Part shown: piece after piece, positions 9,257-17,162 of the stretch
Numbering within the stretch: the stretch's first letter is position 1
How the letters are laid out: each line of letters starts with the position of its first letter
Origin: Mycobacterium saskatchewanense
GTDB lineage: Bacteria; Actinomycetota; Actinomycetes; Mycobacteriales; Mycobacteriaceae
Length of the DNA: 64,000 bases
Direction of reading: 5' to 3'
NCBI RefSeq assembly: GCF_010729105.1
Contig: NZ_AP022573.1
Coordinates: 62,001 to 126,000, forward strand
Notes under the pieces: model-generated
Databases searched by the model: none
Told to the model about the DNA's origin: nothing
Seen by the model: the letters and a program-made list of their open reading frames with translations, nothing else
Program-made: the position numbers and the translations under genes

Positions 9257-11032
9257 CTAGCCGACCCGCACGGATTTGATCGTGACCGTTGACGCGGGCA
9301 TGCCCGTCTGACGATCACCGGCAACCCCGGCGCCGGCGATCTTGTCGAGGATCGCCAGTCCCGTCTCGTCGATCGAACCGAGCACGGTCGACGTGGGCTC
9401 CATCTCGGTGTCCTTGAACACCAAGTTGAACTGGCTGCCGTTGGAGTTGGGCCCGACGGTGGCCAAGGCGATCGTGCCGCGCGGATACAGCACGGTCTGG
9501 CGGAGCGCCGGGTCGGCGGGGGCGTACTGGTCGGTGGGATATTCGTCGGCGAATTCGTAACCCGGACCGCCGCTGCCCTCGGGGCCGGGTCCGCCGCACA
9601 GCAGCATGCCGCCGTCCGGCTGGACGGTCAGCCGGCCGCACTCGGAGTTGTCGAAGAACTGCTGGCGGGCCAGGCTGGTGAAGCTGTTGACGGCGCACGG
9701 AGACTCGGCGTTGGCGAGGCGGATGCCGATGTCACCGAAGTTGGTGGACAGGATGGCCGGGATCTCCGGCGGGTCGGTCGAGACCTTTCCCGCCGGCGGG
9801 GGATTGACGGGCTTGCTGGCGGGCTCCGACGACGGCGGGTACTGGCAATTGACGCCCGGGTCGGTCGGCGGCGCGAACGCCGGCAGGGGCGGGACGGTCG
9901 GGGCCGCCGCGCCGGTCGACCCGGCTCCCGCCCTGTTGGGCACCACCTCGCGGACGGGGGTGCTCGACGCCGCGCTCGTTCCCGCGCCGTCGTCCCTGGT
10001 CACCAGGGCGATGACGAGCGCCACCACCGCCACCAGCGCCAGGACGGATGCGCCCACGACGCCCAGCAGCAAGCGACGGGACTGCGTGGGCGGGCTCGGG
10101 GCCGGTCGCGGCTCGGGGACGCCGGCGGGCGGCAGCGGTGGGTGGGGCACCCGCTGGGTGGGGGGCTGCATGGGTGGTGGCGGCGGCGCCCAGGCCGGAG
10201 CGACGGCCGGGCTGCCCAACGCCGCCCGCGCCGCTTCGGCGAACTCGATGGCCGATTGATACCGCTGGTCGACGTCCTTGGCCATGCCGCGGGCGACCAC
10301 CGCGTCGAGCTCCGCCGGGATGCCGGGGGCGTCCGCCGAGGGCCGTGGCGGCGGCGTGTACAGGTGCGCATTGAGCTGCTCTTCCAGGCTGTCGCCGGCG
10401 AAGGGCCGCTTCCCGGTGAGGCATTCGTACAGCACGCAGGCCAGCGAATAGATGTCGGCGCGGTGATCCGTCGTGCCCCTGAAGCGCTCGGGCGCCAGGT
10501 AGGCCACGGTGCCCATCGTGTGGCCGGTCTGGGTGAGCGCGGTGTCGGTCATGGTGCGCGCGAGGCCGAAGTCGATCAGGTAGACGAAGTTGCGGGCCGT
10601 GGTGACCAGGATGTTCTTCGGCTTGATGTCGCGATGAATCAGGCCCGCCGCGTGGGCGGTGTCCAGTGCCGCGGCTACTTGTTCGATCACCGCGACCGCC
10701 TGCTCGGGGCTGAGCCGACCCCCGCTTTCGGCGATGAACTCGCTCAGGTCGCGGCCCTCGATCAACCGCATGTCGACGTACAGCCGGCCGTCGATCTCGC
10801 CGTAACCGTGGATGGGCACCACGTGCGGGTCGTTGAGGCCCGCCGCTATGCGGGCCTCCCGGCGGAAACGCTTCTGAAAATCCTCATCTTCAGCCAGGTG
10901 CGGGGGGAGCACCTTGAGAGCGACGACCCGGTCGGTCGCGGGGTCGAAGGCGCGGTACACCCGCCCCATGCCGCCACGCCCGAGCAACCCCTGGATCTGA
11001 TAGTGGCCGAACGTTTCCGGATCGATGCTCAC
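9257..11032 (-). CDS. Transmembrane Ser/Thr protein kinase fused to an extracytoplasmic cyclophilin-like domain
   Basis: A 591-aa protein. Residues 11-270 are a PknB-type kinase: glycine loop GRGGMGRVY (18-26), Lys40 in VALKVLP, catalytic HRDIKPKN with Asp135, DFG at 154-156, a Thr-rich activation loop (TDTALTQTGHTMGT) and APE. A Pro-rich linker leads to one membrane helix (LLLGVVGASVLALVAVVALV, about 325-347). Outside, after another linker, is a domain closely similar to that of the neighbouring PpiB (NCQYP, SPCAVNSF, GPNSNGSQF, TVTIKSVRVG). Compared with PpiB, the Gln, Phe and Tyr/His catalytic positions are Leu, Asn and Ser, so the domain is probably a binding sensor rather than an isomerase. 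It lies 57 bp downstream of ppiB in the same direction. None of the eleven M. tuberculosis kinases (PknA-PknL) has this architecture to my knowledge. Confidence 0.92.
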   Translation of the reverse strand: MSIDPETFGHYQIQGLLGRGGMGRVYRAFDPATDRVVALKVLPPHLAEDEDFQKRFRREARIAAGLNDPHVVPIHGYGEIDGRLYVDMRLIEGRDLSEFIAESGGRLSPEQAVAVIEQVAAALDTAHAAGLIHRDIKPKNILVTTARNFVYLIDFGLARTMTDTALTQTGHTMGTVAYLAPERFRGTTDHRADIYSLACVLYECLTGKRPFAGDSLEEQLNAHLYTPPPRPSADAPGIPAELDAVVARGMAKDVDQRYQSAIEFAEAARAALGSPAVAPAWAPPPPPMQPPTQRVPHPPLPPAGVPEPRPAPSPPTQSRRLLLGVVGASVLALVAVVALVIALVTRDDGAGTSAASSTPVREVVPNRAGAGSTGAAAPTVPPLPAFAPPTDPGVNCQYPPSSEPASKPVNPPPAGKVSTDPPEIPAILSTNFGDIGIRLANAESPCAVNSFTSLARQQFFDNSECGRLTVQPDGGMLLCGGPGPEGSGGPGYEFADEYPTDQYAPADPALRQTVLYPRGTIALATVGPNSNGSQFNLVFKDTEMEPTSTVLGSIDETGLAILDKIAGAGVAGDRQTGMPASTVTIKSVRVG

Positions 11033-11089
11033 CCAAAGACCATAGGCGAATCACGGCCGTGTAGAGGGTAACTCGTACCGATCCGACGG

Positions 11090-11986
11090 TCAGTCGAGCA
11101 GCAGCGACTTGATCGTGACGTCGATGGCCGGGGCCCCGTCTTCGCCGCCGCCGGCGACGCCCGCCTTGGCGATCTTGTCGAGGGTGGCCAGCCCGTCGGG
11201 CTGGATGGTGCCGAAGACGGTGTACTGGGGCGGCAACTGAGAGTCCTTGTAGACCAAGAAGAACTGGCTGCCGTTGGTGCCCGGTCCGGCATTGGCCATC
11301 GCCAGCGTGCCGCGCGGATAGATGACCGGCTCCTGCGCCTTCGGGTCGTTCGGCGGGTACTGATCGGTCGGGTACTCGTTCGCGAATTGGTATCCCGGCC
11401 CGCCGGTGCCGTCGCCCTTGGGGTCGCCGCATTGCAGCACGCCCAGGCCCTGCGAGGTGGTGAGCCGGTGGCACTTGGTGTTGTCGAAGTATTTCTGGCC
11501 GATGAGGCTGGCGAAACTGTTTACGGTGCAGGGCGATTCGTTGTTGGCCAGCATCAGCCCGATATTGCCCTGGCTGGTGGCCATGCTCGCGCTCACCTCA
11601 GCGGGATCGGTCGGGACCTTGCCGGTGCGCGGCGGCTTGACCTGCTTGGCGGCCTGGTCCGACGACGCCGGGTACTGGCAGTTGGCGCCCAGGTTGGCCG
11701 AGGGCTTGAACGGCGGCAGCGGCGGAACGGCCCCCGGCTGCGTGGGGGGCGGCGTCGTCGACTCGGTGGTGCTGCTGGGCGCGGACGACGTCGCGGCGGT
11801 GTTGCTCTTGTGCTCGTGCTTAGTGTTGACGATCGCGATCACCACCACGGCGATCACGGCCACCGCCGCGATCGAGCCGGCCGCGATCACGATGATGCGA
11901 CGCCGTCGGGCCTGCTTCGCGCGGCGCTCCAGCTGGCGTTCGAGTTTGCGCTTGGCGTTGGCGCGGCGCTGTTCGTTGGTCGGCAC
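11090..11986 (-). CDS. ppiB: Membrane-anchored peptidyl-prolyl cis-trans isomerase B
   Basis: A 298-aa cyclophilin. A very basic cytoplasmic N-terminus ([24 protein letters not shown]) is followed by one membrane helix (about 31-53), a Thr/Pro-rich linker and an extracytoplasmic cyclophilin domain. Key residues visible: CHRL (catalytic Arg), VLQCGD (Gln), NGSQFF (second Phe); the usual active-site His near TVFG is Tyr. Four cysteines shared with the adjacent kinase suggest disulfides. It isomerises proline bonds in exported proteins. It matches Rv2582 in position. It is the first gene of a likely two-gene unit with the kinase and is divergent from the hydrolase at 12100. Confidence 0.93.
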   Translation of the reverse strand: MPTNEQRRANAKRKLERQLERRAKQARRRRIIVIAAGSIAAVAVIAVVVIAIVNTKHEHKSNTAATSSAPSSTTESTTPPPTQPGAVPPLPPFKPSANLGANCQYPASSDQAAKQVKPPRTGKVPTDPAEVSASMATSQGNIGLMLANNESPCTVNSFASLIGQKYFDNTKCHRLTTSQGLGVLQCGDPKGDGTGGPGYQFANEYPTDQYPPNDPKAQEPVIYPRGTLAMANAGPGTNGSQFFLVYKDSQLPPQYTVFGTIQPDGLATLDKIAKAGVAGGGEDGAPAIDVTIKSLLLD

Positions 11987-12099
11987 GGCCGGTACGCCTC
12001 CATGTTGGGTGAGTTTGGGCCCGAGTTCGCCCGCTCAGGCTAATGTCCGCGCCGCGACCCGTGTCAAGCGGCCCTGCCGGAGATGGGAAACTGGGAACC

Positions 12100-12774
12100 G
12101 TGTTGATCACCGGATTTCCCGCCGGCATGTTGCAGTGCAACTGCTACGTGCTGGCCGAGCGGCCCGGGGCGGACGCCGTCGTCGTCGATCCGGGACAGCG
12201 GGCGATGGGCCCGCTGCGGCGCATTCTCGACGAGAATCGGCTGACCCCGGCCGCGGTGTTGCTGACCCACGGGCACATCGACCACATGTGGTCCGCGCAG
12301 AAGGTGTCGGACACCTACGGTTGCCCCACCTTCATTCACCCCGAGGACCGGTTCATGTTGAAGGACCCGATTTACGGGCTGGGACCGCGGATGGCGCAGC
12401 TGGTAGCGGGCGCGTTCTTCCGCGAGCCCAAGCAGGTGGTCGAGCTCGACCGCGACGGGGACAAGCTCGACCTGGGCAATGTGAGCGTCAGCGTCGATCA
12501 CACGCCCGGGCACACGCGCGGCTCGGTGGTATTCCGCTTCGCCCAGGCGGCCAAGTCCGGCGCCGACGTGGTGCTCACGGGCGACACGCTCTTCGAGCGC
12601 TCGGTGGGGCGCACCGATCTCTTCGGCGGCAGCGGCCGCGACCTGCTCACCTCGATCATCGGCAAGCTGCTGGTCCTCGACGACGACACCGTGGTGCTGC
12701 CCGGGCACGGCAACGCCACCACCATCGGCGCCGAGCGACGCCTGAATCCGTTCCTGGAAGGCCTCAGCCCGTGA
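12100..12774 (+). CDS. Metallo-beta-lactamase fold hydrolase, glyoxalase II-like (Rv2581c-like)
   Basis: A 224-aa protein with the zinc-binding motif THGHIDH near residue 55, [10 protein letters not shown], a GDTLFE aspartate and the final GHGNATT histidine: all ligands of the binuclear metallo-beta-lactamase fold. Related proteins hydrolyse S-lactoylglutathione or other thioesters; mycobacteria lack glutathione, so the substrate may be another thiol ester. I chose GTG 12100 (VLITGFPAG) because it gives exactly the length of the tuberculosis orthologue; an ATG at 12043 lies in frame but gives an unlike N-terminus. The stop overlaps hisS by 4 nt. Confidence 0.88.
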   Translation: MLITGFPAGMLQCNCYVLAERPGADAVVVDPGQRAMGPLRRILDENRLTPAAVLLTHGHIDHMWSAQKVSDTYGCPTFIHPEDRFMLKDPIYGLGPRMAQLVAGAFFREPKQVVELDRDGDKLDLGNVSVSVDHTPGHTRGSVVFRFAQAAKSGADVVLTGDTLFERSVGRTDLFGGSGRDLLTSIIGKLLVLDDDTVVLPGHGNATTIGAERRLNPFLEGLSP

Positions 12775-14042
12775 CGGAGTTCTCGGCGTTTTCTGCGCCC
12801 AAGGGGGTGCCGGACTACGTGCCGCCCGACTCCGCGCAATTCGTGGCGGTGCGCGACGGGTTGCTGGCCGCGGCGCGCCGGGCCGGGTACGGCGACATCG
12901 AGCTGCCCATCTTCGAGGACACCGCCCTGTTCGCGCGGGGTGTCGGCGAGTCGACCGACGTGGTGTCCAAGGAGATGTACACGTTCGCCGACCGTGGCGA
13001 CCGCTCGGTGACGTTGCGGCCCGAGGGCACGGCCGGCGTGGTCCGCGCGGTGATCGAGCACGGCCTCGACCGCGGCGCGCTGCCGGTCAAACTCTGTTAC
13101 GCCGGGCCGTTCTTCCGCTACGAGCGTCCGCAGGCCGGCCGCTACCGCCAGCTGCAACAGGTCGGCGTCGAGGCGATCGGGGTCGACGATCCGGCGCTGG
13201 ACGCCGAGGTGATTGCGGTCGCCGACGCCGGGTTCCGCTCGCTGGGGCTCGACGGGTTCCGGCTGGAAATCACCTCGCTGGGTGATGAGACGTGCCGCCC
13301 CCTTTACCGGGAGTTGTTGCAGGACTTCCTCTTTGGGCTCGACCTGGACGAGGAGACCCGGCGGCGCGCCGAGATCAACCCGCTGCGGGTGCTCGACGAC
13401 AAGCGCCCGGCGGTGCGGGCCATGACGGCCGACGCGCCGGTGCTGCTCGACCACCTGTCCGACGTCTCCAAGCAGCACTTCGACACCGTGCTGGCGCATC
13501 TGGACGCCCTGGGCGTGCCGTACGTGATCAACCCGCGCATGGTCCGCGGGCTGGATTACTACACCAAGACCACGTTCGAGTTCGTGCATGACGGGCTGGG
13601 CGCGCAATCCGGCATCGGCGGCGGCGGCCGCTACGACGGCCTGATGCACGAGCTCGGCGGACAGGATCTGTCCGGCATCGGTTTTGGGCTCGGCGTGGAC
13701 CGTACCCTGCTGGCCCTGCGCGCCGAGGGCAAGAGCGTGGGGCAGACTTCGCGCTGCGACGTGTTCGGAGTGCCGCTGAGCGAGCCCGCCAAGCTGCGGT
13801 TGGCGGTGCTGGCCGCGCAGCTGCGTGCTGCGGGTGCCCGCGTCGACATGGCCTACGGCGACCGGGGGCTCAAGGGCGCGATGCGCGCGGCGGACCGCTC
13901 CGGGGCGCGCATCGCGCTGGTGTTCGGGGATCGCGACATCGAGTCGGGGACGGTCGGCGTGAAGGACCTCGCCACCGGCGACCAGGTGTCGGTGCCGACG
14001 GACGCCGTCGTTGCGGAGGTGCTTTCCCGGCTGAGCCGGTGA
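12771..14042 (+). CDS. hisS: Histidyl-tRNA synthetase
   Basis: A 423-aa class II aminoacyl-tRNA synthetase. It shows motif 1/2 elements ([32 protein letters not shown]) and the histidine-specific motif [12 protein letters not shown], then a motif 3 region ([15 protein letters not shown]) and the anticodon-binding C-terminal domain. It charges tRNA-His. The GTG start at 12771 overlaps the preceding stop and the length equals that of the tuberculosis protein. No T-box or other leader is visible. Confidence 0.96.
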   Translation: MTEFSAFSAPKGVPDYVPPDSAQFVAVRDGLLAAARRAGYGDIELPIFEDTALFARGVGESTDVVSKEMYTFADRGDRSVTLRPEGTAGVVRAVIEHGLDRGALPVKLCYAGPFFRYERPQAGRYRQLQQVGVEAIGVDDPALDAEVIAVADAGFRSLGLDGFRLEITSLGDETCRPLYRELLQDFLFGLDLDEETRRRAEINPLRVLDDKRPAVRAMTADAPVLLDHLSDVSKQHFDTVLAHLDALGVPYVINPRMVRGLDYYTKTTFEFVHDGLGAQSGIGGGGRYDGLMHELGGQDLSGIGFGLGVDRTLLALRAEGKSVGQTSRCDVFGVPLSEPAKLRLAVLAAQLRAAGARVDMAYGDRGLKGAMRAADRSGARIALVFGDRDIESGTVGVKDLATGDQVSVPTDAVVAEVLSRLSR

Positions 14043-14046
14043 GAGG

Positions 14047-14646
14047 TCAGGTCCCGCTTTCGCGGCCGATCGATGTGATCGTTCTTGCCGCGATTTCGCG
14101 CAGTGCCGCCGCGTCGGCATCGGAACGCGAACGCAGATTGAGGGCGTAGGTGAGCGAGATCAGCATGTCGGCCGCCGCATCGAGGTCGGCGTCGGCAGGC
14201 ACTTGTTCGCGCCGGCGGGCGGTCTCGAGCGCGACGCGCATCGCGTCCCGCAGCTGCCGGTGGTGCCGATCGAGGAATCCGCGAATCTCCGGGTCCCGGA
14301 CCTCGATGCCGGCGTTGGCGTTGGTGATCATGCAACCCCAGCCGGCGAAGGAACTCTCGCAGCGCAATTGGATCAGCGCGTCGAAGAAGTCGGTCACCGC
14401 CGCCAGTCCGCGATCACTGTCGGTGAGGTGGCGCAGCGCCGGGGTGGCCCAGGTATCGATGTAGCGCCGCAACGCCGACACGTACAGGCTCTGCTTGTTG
14501 CCGAAGGTGGCGTACAAACTCGAGCGGTTGAGGCCGGTCGCGGAGGTGATGTCCTGAATGCCCGTCGCTGCCATGCCATTTCGCCAGAAAAGCGCTACTG
14601 CGGCGTCGAGAGCGGCGGTCACGTCGAAATGCTTGACGTCGGGCAT
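14047..14646 (-). CDS. TetR family transcriptional regulator
   Basis: A 199-aa repressor-type protein. The N-terminal helix-turn-helix is visible as ALFWRNGMAATGIQDITSATGLNRSSLYATFGNKQSLY, with TGLNRSSLYATFGNK as the recognition helix region; the C-terminal ligand-binding part is less recognisable. I chose ATG 14646, with TTGAGGAAC giving a weak ribosome site; a TTG three codons upstream is also in frame. It is divergent from the hydrolase at 14745 across an 98-bp gap holding a palindrome, so it probably represses that gene and itself. Its inducer is unknown. Confidence 0.88.
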   Translation of the reverse strand: MPDVKHFDVTAALDAAVALFWRNGMAATGIQDITSATGLNRSSLYATFGNKQSLYVSALRRYIDTWATPALRHLTDSDRGLAAVTDFFDALIQLRCESSFAGWGCMITNANAGIEVRDPEIRGFLDRHHRQLRDAMRVALETARRREQVPADADLDAAADMLISLTYALNLRSRSDADAAALREIAARTITSIGRESGT

Positions 14647-14698
14647 GTTCCTCAAACAACGATCTCGATCGGGGCTTCCACCGTAACATGCGTGCTGT

Positions 14699-14724
14699 TA
14701 TCTTGAACTGAGCGTTCCAAGATA
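14699..14724. promoter_or_regulatory. Candidate TetR operator between divergent genes
   Basis: An inverted repeat with arms TATCTTG-AAC and GTTC-CAAGATA around a 5-nt centre lies in the divergent gap, 53 bp from the regulator start and 20 bp from the hydrolase start. Position, length and GTTC/GAAC half-sites are typical of TetR-family operators. Confidence 0.6.
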
Positions 14725-14744
14725 GCGGAGTTAGAGGGGACGGC

Positions 14745-15629
14745 GTGCGCGGCGAGGTAGCGGGACTGATCGAGGCGCACCAGCGTGCGGGCCACTTCGT
14801 CGACGTCGCGGGAGTGCGAACGTTCGTGCGCGACGAGGGCAGCGGTCCGGTGCCGGTGGTCTGTGTGCACGGAGTGCCGGTCTCGAGTTTCCTGTGGCGT
14901 CGGCTGCTTCCCGAGCTGGCCGGCCGGGGCCTGCGGGGCGTGGCGCCGGACCTACCCGGCCTTGGCTTATCCGCTCGCCCAGCGCATTTCGACTACTCGT
15001 GGACGGGATTGGGCCATCACCTCGCGGCGACCCTCGACGCGCTGGATGTCGACCGGTTCCACCTCGTGGTGCACGACATCGGCGGCCCGGTGGGTTTCGA
15101 GGTCGCCGCCCGCGCCCCGGAGCGGGTCGCCTCGCTGACGATCCTCAACACGATGATCGAGGCCCACACGTTTCGGCGGCCGCCGCCGATGAAGCCGTTC
15201 GCGTGGCCGGTCCTGGATCGCTTGTGGCTCGCCGCGGGCCGCGGGCCGGTGTTTCGTCTGTTGATGCGCCTGACCGGCCTGTCGCCCGACTCGCCGACCA
15301 CGGACGCCGAAATCGATGTCCACCAGAGACTTCTGTTCGGCCCCGACGGTGCGCGGGCCTTCCGCCGGATCATGCGTGGGTTTGAGACGACGCGTGCGAA
15401 GACGGACCTCTATGCCTCCGCGGTGTCGGGCACCCGCTACCCCGTCCAGGTCCTGTGGGGCGCGGACGATCCGTTCCTCACGCTGAACAAACACGGCCGG
15501 ATCGCGGCACGCCTGGCCGGGCTCGAGGGGCCGACGGCGTTACGCGGCCGGCACTTCGTTCCCGAAGACAGTTATGTGGAGCTCGCCGATCACATCGTCG
15601 CGCTCACGGGGCGCGCCGAGGCCCGCTGA
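14745..15629 (+). CDS. Alpha/beta hydrolase, haloalkane dehalogenase-like
   Basis: A 294-aa alpha/beta-hydrolase-fold enzyme. HGVPVSSFLWR is the oxyanion region, similar to HGNPTSSYLWR in mycobacterial haloalkane dehalogenases. VVHDIGG carries an Asp in the nucleophile position (HDWG in dehalogenases), GADDPF is the likely acid loop, and RHFVPED supplies the histidine. An Asp nucleophile indicates a dehalogenase or epoxide-hydrolase-type reaction rather than an esterase. It stands where dhaA (Rv2579) is found in M. tuberculosis, but similarity is limited and the substrate is unknown. GTG 14745 follows GAGGGGACGGC. Probable control by the divergent TetR protein. Confidence 0.8.
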   Translation: MRGEVAGLIEAHQRAGHFVDVAGVRTFVRDEGSGPVPVVCVHGVPVSSFLWRRLLPELAGRGLRGVAPDLPGLGLSARPAHFDYSWTGLGHHLAATLDALDVDRFHLVVHDIGGPVGFEVAARAPERVASLTILNTMIEAHTFRRPPPMKPFAWPVLDRLWLAAGRGPVFRLLMRLTGLSPDSPTTDAEIDVHQRLLFGPDGARAFRRIMRGFETTRAKTDLYASAVSGTRYPVQVLWGADDPFLTLNKHGRIAARLAGLEGPTALRGRHFVPEDSYVELADHIVALTGRAEAR

Positions 15630-15807
15630 CATGGCGGCGCAACTCCCGCTGCATCAACTCGTCGCGGTATGGGAAGGCAGGTCGTCGATCCCGCCCGCGC
15701 GGTGGCAAGGGGACTTCGCGGGCACGACGCAACCCACCGAACCGGTGCCATAAGAGGTAACGTCGGGGTTTCCGGTGGTTTCCAACGGTCATCTGACGGG
15801 AGCAACC

Positions 15808-16098
15808 ATGAGGCGCAGCATCGTCGGCGGCCTCGCCGCCCTCCTGACGGCCGTTGCGCTGATCGTCGCCGCGCCGCCGGCCAGCGCCGGCTGCCAGTAC
15901 GGCGGAGCCTTCCTCAGCAAGTGCGACGGCCCCGTCCAGCCAGACGGCACCTGGCAACGATGCGTGGCGTTCACCCACTTGGTCCTCAGCGGCGCCAGCT
16001 CGTTCCTCATGCCCGAGCGGCGCTGCGACGTGATGGGCCCCGACGAGCGGCCCCCGGACTTCTCCTTCTCCGACCCGCCCACGCACATCGACGACTGA
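15808..16098 (+). CDS. Small secreted protein with CDGP motif
   Basis: A 96-aa protein with a classical signal peptide (RRSIVGGLAALLTAVALIVA, cleavage expected after PASA). The mature part contains CQYGGAFLSKCDGPVQPDGTWQRC, the CDGP-type motif found in several small mycobacterial secreted proteins, and later CDVMGPDE. Four cysteines probably form disulfides. The function is unknown. ATG 15808 follows GGGAG at a good distance; an in-frame ATG at 15775 would place 11 extra residues before the signal. The 15630-15807 gap holds nothing else I can identify. Confidence 0.8.
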   Translation: MRRSIVGGLAALLTAVALIVAAPPASAGCQYGGAFLSKCDGPVQPDGTWQRCVAFTHLVLSGASSFLMPERRCDVMGPDERPPDFSFSDPPTHIDD

Positions 16099-16115
16099 GC
16101 CGGCTTGACTCTTAC

Positions 16116-16131
16116 TCGAACTGATGTTCGA
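16116..16131. promoter_or_regulatory. LexA (SOS) box, perfect match
   Basis: TCGAACTGATGTTCGA is an exact match to the mycobacterial LexA consensus TCGAAC-N4-GTTCGA. It ends 8 bp before the start codon of the radical SAM gene, so LexA would sit on the promoter and start region. The gene is therefore expected to be induced by DNA damage. I recall Rv2578c being listed among LexA targets in M. tuberculosis. Confidence 0.93.
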
Positions 16132-16139
16132 ATAAGGGG

Positions 16140-17162
16140 ATGCGCTGGGCGAGTCAGGCCGTCGCGGTCAACGGGGCGCCCGTCGAGGACGGGGCACTGC
16201 CCGGGCTGCAGCGGATCGGCTTCCTCCGCAGCGTGCGGGCGCCGCAGTTCGAGGGCATCACGTTTCACGAGGTGCTCTGCAAGTCGGCGCTGAACAAGGT
16301 GCCGAACGCCGCCGCGCTGCCGTTCCGGTACACGGTCAACGGCTACCGCGGCTGTTCGCACGCCTGCCGCTACTGTTTCGCGCGGCCCACCCACGAATAC
16401 CTGGACCTCGATTGCGGCGCGGACTTCGACACCCAGGTGGTCGTCAAGACTAACGTCGTCGAGGTGCTGCGCCGGGAGTTGCGGCGGCCGTCGTGGCAGC
16501 GCGAGACCGTCGCGCTGGGCACCAACACCGACCCCTACCAGCGCGCAGAGGGCCGCTATGCGCTGATGCCCGGCATCATCGGCGCCCTGGCCCAGTCCGG
16601 TACGCCGCTGTCCATCCTCACCAAGGGCACGCTGCTACGGCGCGACCTGCCGCTGATCGCCGATGCGGCGCAACAGGTTCCGCTGTCGGTCGCGGTGTCG
16701 CTGGCGGTCGGCGACGCGCAACTGCACCGCGACGTCGAGCCGGGCACGCCGACGCCGCAGGCGCGCCTGGGCCTCATCACCGCGATCCGCGACGCCGGCC
16801 TGGGCTGCCACGTCATGGTCGCGCCGGTGCTGCCGCATCTCACCGACTCGGTCGACCACCTCGACCGGCTGCTCGGGCAGATCAAGGCGGCCGGCGCCAG
16901 CGGGGTCACCGTCTTCGGCCTGCACCTGCGCGGCTCGACCCGCGGGTGGTTCATGGCGTGGCTGGCCCGCTCGCATCCTGAACTGGTCGGCCGCTACCGC
17001 GAGCTATACCGGCGTGGCGCCTACCTGCCGCCGGGCTACCGCGACATGTTGCGGGACCGGGCGGCGGCGTTGATCGCCAAACACGGGCTCGGGGGCGACC
17101 ACCGCCCCTTTCCGCGCGCCGCCGCGGCCGCGGCCGCACCCGCCCAGCCGACGCTGTTTTGA
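16140..17162 (+). CDS. Radical SAM protein, Rv2578c family
   Basis: A 340-aa protein of the same length as Rv2578c. The 4Fe-4S cluster cysteines are Cys72, Cys76 and Cys79 in CSHACRYCF. Following sequence has TVALGTNTDPYQRAEGRYALMPGI, typical of the SplB-like branch that includes spore photoproduct lyase relatives. The chemistry is not established. The gene begins 8 bp after a perfect LexA box, and no ribosome site precedes ATG 16140, so a leaderless or near-leaderless transcript is likely. DNA-damage control plus SplB-like sequence suggests a DNA or nucleotide repair or tolerance role (inference). The stop touches that of the convergent phosphatase. Confidence 0.9.
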   Translation: MRWASQAVAVNGAPVEDGALPGLQRIGFLRSVRAPQFEGITFHEVLCKSALNKVPNAAALPFRYTVNGYRGCSHACRYCFARPTHEYLDLDCGADFDTQVVVKTNVVEVLRRELRRPSWQRETVALGTNTDPYQRAEGRYALMPGIIGALAQSGTPLSILTKGTLLRRDLPLIADAAQQVPLSVAVSLAVGDAQLHRDVEPGTPTPQARLGLITAIRDAGLGCHVMVAPVLPHLTDSVDHLDRLLGQIKAAGASGVTVFGLHLRGSTRGWFMAWLARSHPELVGRYRELYRRGAYLPPGYRDMLRDRAAALIAKHGLGGDHRPFPRAAAAAAAPAQPTLF

